Below are positions 57,789 through 64,000 of a DNA stretch of 64,000 nt, in pieces; the stretch's first letter is position 1, and each line of letters opens with the position of its first letter. Location of the stretch: assembly GCF_020966755.1 (NCBI RefSeq), contig NZ_JAJKFT010000010.1:3752481-3816480 (forward strand), written 5' to 3'. The DNA is from Blastopirellula sediminis. Its GTDB lineage: Bacteria > Planctomycetota > Planctomycetia > Pirellulales > Pirellulaceae. The notes under the pieces are model-generated. The model did not search any database. It saw nothing but the letters and a program-made list of their open reading frames with translations, and had not been told where the DNA came from. The translations under genes and the position numbers were made by a program.

Positions 57789-59753
57789 TTAGTCTGGGGC
57801 GTCTAGGTAAGGATCTTGCCCCATTTCACGATGCATTTTCTTGCGCATCTTTTCGTGATAGAGGAGAACTTTGCGGTCGCCGAAATGCTTCCGCTCGATT
57901 TTTCGCTGCGCCTTACGGAAGAGGGAGGCGTAGTGGTTGAGTTCGCCCGCCGCGTTTTCGCCAACTTTCGCTAGCTTCTTCGCGCGGATCGGGCCGTAGC
58001 CAATTCGCAGGCAATCGTCGTCCATCGACATATATTGCCGCACGCTGCCGGGATCGCCCTGGCGACCACAACGCCCAACCAACTGGCGGTCGATGCGGGC
58101 CGAGTCGTGCAGTTCGGTGCAGATGACATGCAGACCTCCCAGGTCTTTGATCTCCTGGGAGAGCTTAATGTCGGTACCGCGGCCGGCCATGTTAGTGGCG
58201 ACCGTCACTTTGCCGGGGCCGCCGGCTCGTGCGACGATCTCCGCTTCAATCGCGACGTGACGCGCGTTGAGGACCTCGTGCTCGATCCCTTCGGCTTCGA
58301 GCAGCTTGGCCAGGTGTTCGCTCTTTTCGATCGTGCGCGTACCGATCAGGATCGGACGCCCCTGACCATGGATTTCGCGGATCTCGTCAATGATCGCTTC
58401 CCACTTGGCGTCCTCGGTCCCAAAGACTCGGTCCGACCAGAGTTGCCGCTGAACCTTGCGGTTGGTTGGGCAGCGAATGACGTTCAGCTTGTAGATCTTC
58501 TTGAATTCGGCCGAGGAGGTCGATGCGGTACCGGTCATGCCGCCCAGATGTCGGTAGCGAATGAACATGTCCTGCACCGTGATGCGCGCCGCCTGACCGG
58601 TGGCGACCGTCACTTCGATCTCTTCTTTGGCCTCGATCGCTTGGTGAATGCCGCCGCTCCACTTTCGCCCTTCCGCCAAACGGCCGGTCGATTCGTCGAC
58701 GATAACGATTTCGCCGTCGTTGATGACGTAGTGCTGATTGAAGTGGAAGTCGCGGGAGACCTTGATCGCTCGTTCGATGTAGTCGTACAGATCGACCAGG
58801 CCGACCGGATCAAGTTCTGACGGTTTCGGGATCCGGCGAACCAGCAGGCGCCCTTCAATCGTCAGTTCGACCGACTTCCGGTCATGGTCGTAATCGTAGT
58901 GGTCATCTTCGACGAATTCCTCGCATTTTTCGGCCGCCCAGCGAAAACAGGCGACCGCCCGTTGTTCCGCTTCGCCCGGAATCGAGCTAATGATCAGCGG
59001 GGTACGGGCGTCGTCGATCAACACGCTGTCCGCTTCGTCGACCAGGCAGTAAAAGGCGCTGCGCTGGACCGGTTGTTCGTTCGTCTCTTCGTCCTTCGAC
59101 ATGAGGGCGCCGAGCACGCCGAGCCCTTGTTCCCGGATCTGACGAATCAGCAAGCGATCACGGAGAAAGTCGAAGCCGAATTCCTTCGATGTTCCATAGG
59201 TGATGTCGCAGGAGTAAGCTTTGCGGCGGGCGTCGGAGGTCATCTGCGACTCGACCACGCCGATCGACATCCCCAGCATCTCGTACAGGGGCTGCATGAT
59301 CTCGGCGTCGCGGCGCGCCAGATAGTCGTTGACCGTCGCCAGGTGCGCGCCATTGCCCGGCAGCGCGTAAAGGTACATCGGTAGCGTCGCGGTCAGCGTC
59401 TTCCCTTCCCCGGTTTCCATCTCGGCGATGGATCCGTTGAACATGATCATGCCGCCGATCAGCTGGACGTCATAGTGACGCATCCGAATGGTTCGCCGCC
59501 CTGCTTCGCGGACGAGAGCGAACGCTTCCGGCAGTAATCGTGCTAGCGGTTCGCCGCTCTTGGCGCGGTGACGCAGGCCCAGACTGTATTTGCGGAGTTC
59601 GCGGTCCGCCTTGGTTTTGAACTCTTCTTCGAAACGCTCGATCTTGGGGAGTTCGGCGATAAAACGGGCCAGACCGCGGCCGGTCACCTTGCTGTAAGCA
59701 TGGGAGAACGGATCGGTGCGGAAGGATCGGGATTCGGCGATTTGCGTCGACAT
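57789..59753 (-). CDS. Short accessory SecA-like ATPase
   Basis: 654 residues, versus roughly 800-1,000 in housekeeping SecA. Present: Walker A METGEGKT (near 110), NDYLARRDAE, TYGTSKEFGFDFLRD, DEADSVLIDDARTPLIIS (Walker B plus cross-linking domain entry), a peptide-binding region, GGMTGTAST, IGTRTIEKSE, NMAGRGTDI and VGRCGRQGDPGS. After that motif only about 95 residues remain, so the helical wing/scaffold C-terminal part is strongly reduced and the Cys-rich zinc tail is missing. This points to an accessory SecA (SecA2-like) rather than the essential one. Proximity to the HlyD operon and giant surface proteins suggests a dedicated substrate. ATG 59753. Confidence 0.88.
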   Translation of the reverse strand: MSTQIAESRSFRTDPFSHAYSKVTGRGLARFIAELPKIERFEEEFKTKADRELRKYSLGLRHRAKSGEPLARLLPEAFALVREAGRRTIRMRHYDVQLIGGMIMFNGSIAEMETGEGKTLTATLPMYLYALPGNGAHLATVNDYLARRDAEIMQPLYEMLGMSIGVVESQMTSDARRKAYSCDITYGTSKEFGFDFLRDRLLIRQIREQGLGVLGALMSKDEETNEQPVQRSAFYCLVDEADSVLIDDARTPLIISSIPGEAEQRAVACFRWAAEKCEEFVEDDHYDYDHDRKSVELTIEGRLLVRRIPKPSELDPVGLVDLYDYIERAIKVSRDFHFNQHYVINDGEIVIVDESTGRLAEGRKWSGGIHQAIEAKEEIEVTVATGQAARITVQDMFIRYRHLGGMTGTASTSSAEFKKIYKLNVIRCPTNRKVQRQLWSDRVFGTEDAKWEAIIDEIREIHGQGRPILIGTRTIEKSEHLAKLLEAEGIEHEVLNARHVAIEAEIVARAGGPGKVTVATNMAGRGTDIKLSQEIKDLGGLHVICTELHDSARIDRQLVGRCGRQGDPGSVRQYMSMDDDCLRIGYGPIRAKKLAKVGENAAGELNHYASLFRKAQRKIERKHFGDRKVLLYHEKMRKKMHREMGQDPYLDAPD

Positions 59754-60220
59754 AGGCTCTTTTGGAAGGGGGAACGCCAGCTACTTAGTATGACTTCCTA
59801 CCGCAAAGGTTCCTACCGTTTGGCAAACGGAAACCTTCGGATTGCCGTCGTTAAAATAGGCAAGATTGGCGCGGTGAAGGTCACAACGCAGAGTGGCCGC
59901 AAAGTTTGCGCAGTTCTCCTGATTTGGCGCGCGTCGTCGTTTATCGCATCGATAATTCGGTTTATGACGACTGACGCGTGCTTTTGCTTAATCGCTACAG
60001 GCGGTTTCGCCGACATCACTAATACGTCCAGAACAACCGCACTACGCTCGGTGAGCGGAGGCGGTTCGTCCTGCGGAGGACGTGCGAGATCAACGACGAA
60101 GTTAACCGCTTCGTCGCGCCTGAAACCACCTTGAATTCGCCTCATGCTTGCGGCTTACTCCGCATCGCCCCGGCGCATGGCATGAACACGTTTAGCAGTC
60201 GTAGCGTGCGAGCAAAGATC
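59754..60220. other. Divergent intergenic region
   Basis: About 470 bp between the divergent SecA-like and BBP7 genes. Contains GGAGGCGG ... CCTGCGGAGGA repeats near 60055-60080 and an AT-rich part (59780-60000). Short ORFs in both directions show no protein-like features. Presumed to carry both promoters. Confidence 0.4.
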
Positions 60221-61636
60221 ATGAAGCCCAAAAAGTTGATTCTCTCGACGGCGTTATCCGCCGTCGCGCTATTCTCGACGCAAGTCGGCGCTCAAACGCC
60301 GTACGGACCAGGCTATCCGCCGCAAGCGGCGCCTGCGTATGGTGCGCCGAGCGGCTACTCGATGATGGGCGGGGGTTACGCGATGCCGTATGGTCCGATG
60401 GGACCGGCGCCAGGCTATGCCGCTGCACCGATGGGATATCAGCAAGTCATGCCGGCCGGATATCAAGATCCGACCATGGCGGGCGATCCCCCAATGGAAT
60501 ACGAACAATACGCCCCGGGACAAGAGTACGGCGAAAGCGTCATGGAAGGTTCGCCCTACGGCGAAACGCTGCATGACGCTTCGTGCAGCAGCTGCGACCT
60601 GCCGCCGCGCGTCTACGGCTCGGCTGACCTGTTGGTCATGTGGCGGAAGAGCTCGAATCTGGTGTCGATCTTGACCACCAGCGATGCGGTCGACGAAGGG
60701 GTGATCGGCGCCCCGACGACGTCGACGTTGTTTGGCGGTCCGGAGCAAGGTCACGCGTTGACCGGTATGCGGATCACCACGGGGCTGTGGCTCGACAACT
60801 ACCAAAACTGGTCGGTCGGCGGCAGCTTCCTCGCCCTGGAACGCGAAGTTCAAGGGATCAACGCGACTTCGGCGGAATTCCCGACGCTCGCGTTTCCGTT
60901 CTTCAATACGAACACCAACGCTAACGCGTCGATCGTCGTCGCTTTGCCGGGCGCGGGTAACAATGCGGCCGACAATACCACGGTCGGCATCCGCAAGGAT
61001 AATAACTTCTACACCGGCGACATGTTCTTCACGAAGCACCTGTATACCAGCCACGCAAATCGCGTCGACTTCGTCGGCGGTTACTACTACGCTCGCATCG
61101 ACGATGCGATGAAGATCCGGGCTCAATACACGGCGCAGGACGCGGGCGGCACGGTGCCGGTCGGCACGGTCGTGAACGTGGGGGACAACTTCCTCGCCAA
61201 GAACGAGTTCAACGGCGGTGAAGTCGGTTTGATCTTCGACTTCCAGGATGGTCCGTTCACCTGGCGAGCCCTGGGTAAGATCGCTCTCGGCAGCATGCAC
61301 CAGCGGATGGCGATCAGCGGTTCGCGTCAGGAAACGTTCGGCGGCATCACCGACGAATTCAACGGCGGCATCTACGCTCGGGACTCGAATATCGGGGACT
61401 ACTCGCGAGACGTCTTCTGCTTTATCCCGGAAGGCCAGTTCGACCTGATCTATGCGTTGACCTGTAACTTGGACCTGAAGATCGGTTGCACGTACATTTA
61501 CGTCAGCGACGTCGCCTTGGCTCAGGGCGCCGTTCCGGGGACGATCAACCCGAGCGGTGGAGACCCGGTCTACACGTTCGGCAGCGACGACTACTGGGCG
61601 CTGGGCGCCACGTTCGGCGTCGACTTCCACTACTAA
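60221..61636 (+). CDS. BBP7-family outer-membrane beta-barrel protein
   Basis: 471 residues. Signal peptide (KLILSTALSAVALFSTQVGA), then a Gly/Pro/Tyr-rich low-complexity linker (about residues 25-110: PYGP, MGGG, YAAAPMG). The barrel region starts with VYGSADLLVMWRKSSNL, the typical opening of the beta-barrel porin-7 family, followed by TSTLFGGPE, GMRITTGLWLDNYQNWSVGG and aromatic-ended strands to the C-terminal FHY. Predicted outer-membrane protein. ATG 60221 is preferred over ATG 60182 because it gives the better signal peptide. Confidence 0.85.
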   Translation: MKPKKLILSTALSAVALFSTQVGAQTPYGPGYPPQAAPAYGAPSGYSMMGGGYAMPYGPMGPAPGYAAAPMGYQQVMPAGYQDPTMAGDPPMEYEQYAPGQEYGESVMEGSPYGETLHDASCSSCDLPPRVYGSADLLVMWRKSSNLVSILTTSDAVDEGVIGAPTTSTLFGGPEQGHALTGMRITTGLWLDNYQNWSVGGSFLALEREVQGINATSAEFPTLAFPFFNTNTNANASIVVALPGAGNNAADNTTVGIRKDNNFYTGDMFFTKHLYTSHANRVDFVGGYYYARIDDAMKIRAQYTAQDAGGTVPVGTVVNVGDNFLAKNEFNGGEVGLIFDFQDGPFTWRALGKIALGSMHQRMAISGSRQETFGGITDEFNGGIYARDSNIGDYSRDVFCFIPEGQFDLIYALTCNLDLKIGCTYIYVSDVALAQGAVPGTINPSGGDPVYTFGSDDYWALGATFGVDFHY

Positions 61637-61663
61637 GCGAAGTCGCGTCGCAGCAGAAAAAAA

Positions 61664-61693
61664 AGAGAGCCGACCTTTGCGGGTCGGCTCTCT
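61664..61693. terminator. Bidirectional terminator between BBP7 and dockerin genes
   Basis: A-rich run, GAGAGCCGACC, loop TTTGCG, GGTCGGCTCTC then TTCGTTT. Eleven-base-pair perfect stem serving two convergent genes; the poly-A side provides a T8 tract for the minus-strand gene. Confidence 0.88.
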
Positions 61694-61728
61694 TCGTTTC
61701 TTGACGTTCGTTCTGGTCGGAGTTTCGA

Positions 61729-63999
61729 CTAGATGTCCGTGAAAGCGACGTCGACGGTCGACAAGTGATCGACGATCGTGCGGATGTCGCCGGTCAACAT
61801 GAAGATGACCGCATCGCTGGTGTCGGCGATCAGCAGGAAGTCCGGATGGTTCGGCGAGAAGGTGACCGGAGCGATCACTTCCGGAGTCTGATCGTCCCCA
61901 TCTTCGTCGATGTGCATGATGAACTGGCCGGACTTGGTGGCCGAGTTGAACAGGAAGCCGTCGATTGAGACCAGTTCGCTCCAGCCTTGGTCAGGCGAGT
62001 ACCATTCGAGCTTGCCGGTACCGTTGGCTTGCTTCGACACCGCGAAGGTGATCGAGTTTTCGCCCACTTGGGAGAGCTGATCCATGATGCCGCGATAGGG
62101 GCCGGTACGACCGACGTAACCGAGGTTCAGGCCGTTGATCTCGAGTGCGTTGGCGCTGATCGTCAGGTTGTTGATCATCACCGAGCCGTCGGCCAGGATG
62201 GTCCAGCCGGCCGGCAGCGGATTGTTCATCGCCGTACCGTACTTGTAGACGAACTTCGGCTGCGTCACTTTGACCGAGTAGGTCCCTTCGTCGATGCCGG
62301 CGAACCGGAACGTCCCGTCCGCTTCCGACGAGAAGGCGGTGCCGACGACCACGCCTCCCTGGTACAGGGTTACTTGGACGCCGCCGATGAACTGTTCCGG
62401 GCTGGCGTTGTTATTCGCATTGTCGTCCCACTCTTGGTCGTTGTTGACGTCGAAGAAGAGTTGACCCGTGATCAGGCTGTGGATCGGCACGCGGATCGTG
62501 ACGGTCGCGGTGTCGGTGATCGGCATCCCGCTTGCGTCGAGGACCGGATCGCCGGCGTCATCGACGTAGGTGATCGTGTAGGTGAAGGTTTCGAGGCCTG
62601 GAGTCGCCGAAGCGGTGTAGTCGATCGACTTCATGTCGGCCGCGATGACGACGCGACCGTCGGCTACCGCCGTACCGCTGTCGTCGGCGATTCCGGTGAT
62701 GATGATATTATCAATCGAAACCGCCTGGCCGTCGCCGGCGACGAAGTCATTGGCCAGGACGTCGAGGTTCTGCGACTCGTTAACTTCCACAACGGCGAAT
62801 GGAGTCACCGCGTCGCCATCATCCACCGCAACGGCAGCCGCGGAGATGTTGATCGTGACCTTCGCCATGTTCGAGGTCATGGGATCGGTCGCATCGGTCA
62901 GCGTGTAGAAAAACGACTCCGTTCCCGATAGGTCGGTCGGCAGGCGATAAAGCAGGAACTCATCCTTAAAACCAGCGACCGGGTTGGCCAACTGATTGGT
63001 GATCATGACGCGGCTTACCAAATCCGGATTGGTGGTAAGCGAGGTGTCGGCGGAGATGCCGCCCGGCGTGAGGATCACTTCCGAGCCGTCGGTCAGCAGG
63101 TTTCCGTTGAAGTCGAGGTCGTTCGCTTTGACGTCGATCGCCAGGTACTTTACCCCACCGATGTCGACGATCCGCGGATCGCTCGCTTCCATTTCGTTCA
63201 CCAAGTCGGCCGAAACGTCGACCAGGTCGTTGTTGGCGCCCGGAACTGGAAGGATGGTGATATTGAACTTGGGAAAAGCCAGATTGACGATGTCGAGCGG
63301 CTGGCCCAGCGGAGCGTCGACGCCGTCGCCGACGGCGTCCTGGAAGAGGACGGCGGCCAGGTTGATGCTCGGCGTCACCGGATCATCAAAGACCGCTTTG
63401 GAGCCTTGGAGCATGAAAGTGCCGGCTTGGGTCGGGGTGAAGTCGACGGTGTACAGCATTTGCATCTCTTCCCAGCCGGCGCCGATGAGGTCGGTATTGG
63501 CGACGCTGGAATTACCGCCGGCATGGGCGATCAAGCCGGGGGTGCTAATGCTGGTCGGGACGCCGCCGCTGCCATCGAACGGAAGTTCGACCGTGCCGGC
63601 ATCGACCGGCTGAACGATCGTCGAATCGAAGCTGATGTCGAGATAAGCCGCGGTAACGTCAGGCGTGGTAAACGCGCCGCCGGTGAGAGCCGACGTGTTG
63701 CGCATGTAAACCTTCAGCGTGAAGGTGTCTTGCGTAAGGTTGATGTTCACGGGGGTCATGACCGGCATGTTCGCCATGTCGAACGTCGTGTCGGCGGTGT
63801 CGACCAACATCCCGTTTTGATAGATCTCAAACGTGAATGCGGCGGAATACGACGAATCGGCGTCTTCCCCTTCGATCAGCGAAGAGAGCATCGAGTTGAG
63901 GTCGAGCGGATTGAAGGCGCCGTCGTTGTTGACGTCGAGATAGAGGACCTGCTCCCCTTCGAGTCCCCCAGCCGCTTGCGAATTGACCATGTAGTTTTG
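61729..63999 (-). CDS. Dockerin/SdrB-type surface protein, C-terminal part (5' end outside window)
   Basis: At least 756 residues; the frame is open to the window edge, so the N-terminus is missing. Visible: a dockerin-type calcium loop (LDVNNDGAFNPLDLNSML), a cohesin-like segment (FTLKVYMRNTSALTGGAF ... AAYLDISFDSTIV), cadherin/CHU-type repeats with VLANDFV and FTYTITYVDD. An SdrD-B/Cna-B-like domain follows (GQLFFDVNNDQEWDDNANNN ... GTYSVKVTQP), and the C-terminus lacks an obvious sorting signal. Probably the third large surface or matrix protein in this region. Confidence 0.85.
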   Translation of the reverse strand, partial: QNYMVNSQAAGGLEGEQVLYLDVNNDGAFNPLDLNSMLSSLIEGEDADSSYSAAFTFEIYQNGMLVDTADTTFDMANMPVMTPVNINLTQDTFTLKVYMRNTSALTGGAFTTPDVTAAYLDISFDSTIVQPVDAGTVELPFDGSGGVPTSISTPGLIAHAGGNSSVANTDLIGAGWEEMQMLYTVDFTPTQAGTFMLQGSKAVFDDPVTPSINLAAVLFQDAVGDGVDAPLGQPLDIVNLAFPKFNITILPVPGANNDLVDVSADLVNEMEASDPRIVDIGGVKYLAIDVKANDLDFNGNLLTDGSEVILTPGGISADTSLTTNPDLVSRVMITNQLANPVAGFKDEFLLYRLPTDLSGTESFFYTLTDATDPMTSNMAKVTINISAAAVAVDDGDAVTPFAVVEVNESQNLDVLANDFVAGDGQAVSIDNIIITGIADDSGTAVADGRVVIAADMKSIDYTASATPGLETFTYTITYVDDAGDPVLDASGMPITDTATVTIRVPIHSLITGQLFFDVNNDQEWDDNANNNASPEQFIGGVQVTLYQGGVVVGTAFSSEADGTFRFAGIDEGTYSVKVTQPKFVYKYGTAMNNPLPAGWTILADGSVMINNLTISANALEINGLNLGYVGRTGPYRGIMDQLSQVGENSITFAVSKQANGTGKLEWYSPDQGWSELVSIDGFLFNSATKSGQFIMHIDEDGDDQTPEVIAPVTFSPNHPDFLLIADTSDAVIFMLTGDIRTIVDHLSTVDVAFTDI

Positions 64000-64000
64000 G

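Noticed and set aside
59813-60145. Small minus-strand ORF (110 codons) in the divergent intergenic region
   Set aside because: No RBS, no recognisable features, overlaps the likely promoter area.
60269-61630. 453-codon frame antisense to BBP7 gene
   Set aside because: Arg/Val-rich shadow without motifs.

Overview
The window looks like chromosome from a member of the Planctomycetota, most likely order Pirellulales (Blastopirellula/Bremerella-like). This rests on gene content. It has BBP2 and BBP7 family outer-membrane beta-barrels, very large surface proteins with dockerin repeats and an N-terminal LExRxLLA-type motif, and an MfnB homologue of the tetrahydromethanopterin C1 pathway. It also has HlyD/GAF/M50 fusion proteins, a membrane-anchored Ser/Thr kinase and several small planctomycete-type conserved proteins. 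Genus is inferred, not proven. No rRNA, tRNA, CRISPR array, transposase or integrase was recognised.

Layout. 1-5.4 kb: a plus-strand chemotaxis operon, cheR (cut by the window edge)-cheA-cheC-cheD-cheY. 5.4-10.7 kb: a PHA-granule-type protein, a 72-residue conserved protein with a GTG start, mfnB with a membrane protein, a Na+/H+ antiporter-like protein and RNase D. 10.7-13.5 kb: a repeat-rich island around one RecA-like ATPase gene whose last codons are supplied by a repeat. 13.5-22 kb: a DUF11 surface protein, a TPR protein, gamma-carbonic-anhydrase-like and PSP1 proteins, biotin synthase, a ceramidase-like enzyme and a nucleoside deaminase. 21.9-24.6 kb: an orphan 2-TM protein and a diadenylate-cyclase-domain protein. 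24.6-35.4 kb: housekeeping and signalling genes (beta-propeller, leuCD, kinase, zinc protease, KAS III, YqgE, M24 peptidase, phosphatase).

35.6-64 kb is a cell-envelope and secretion region. It holds an 8.7-kb cadherin/dockerin gene and two tandem BBP2 porins. Next is a secreted thioredoxin-cyclophilin-dockerin fusion and a DUF3467 protein. Then come three membrane-fusion genes (PqqD-M50-HlyD, HlyD, GAF-GAF-TM-HlyD), a short second-type SecA, a BBP7 barrel and the C-terminal part of another dockerin/SdrB-like surface protein that runs off the window.

The most interesting hypothesis is that the short SecA and the three HlyD-type proteins form an accessory export apparatus for the neighbouring giant dockerin proteins. 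The sequence shows the co-location and the domain fusions; the functional link is inference. Secondary highlights are a shared C-terminal module in two surface proteins (protease motif intact in one, degraded in the other), a likely c-di-AMP synthase, and two copies of a roughly 106-bp palindromic MITE-like element.
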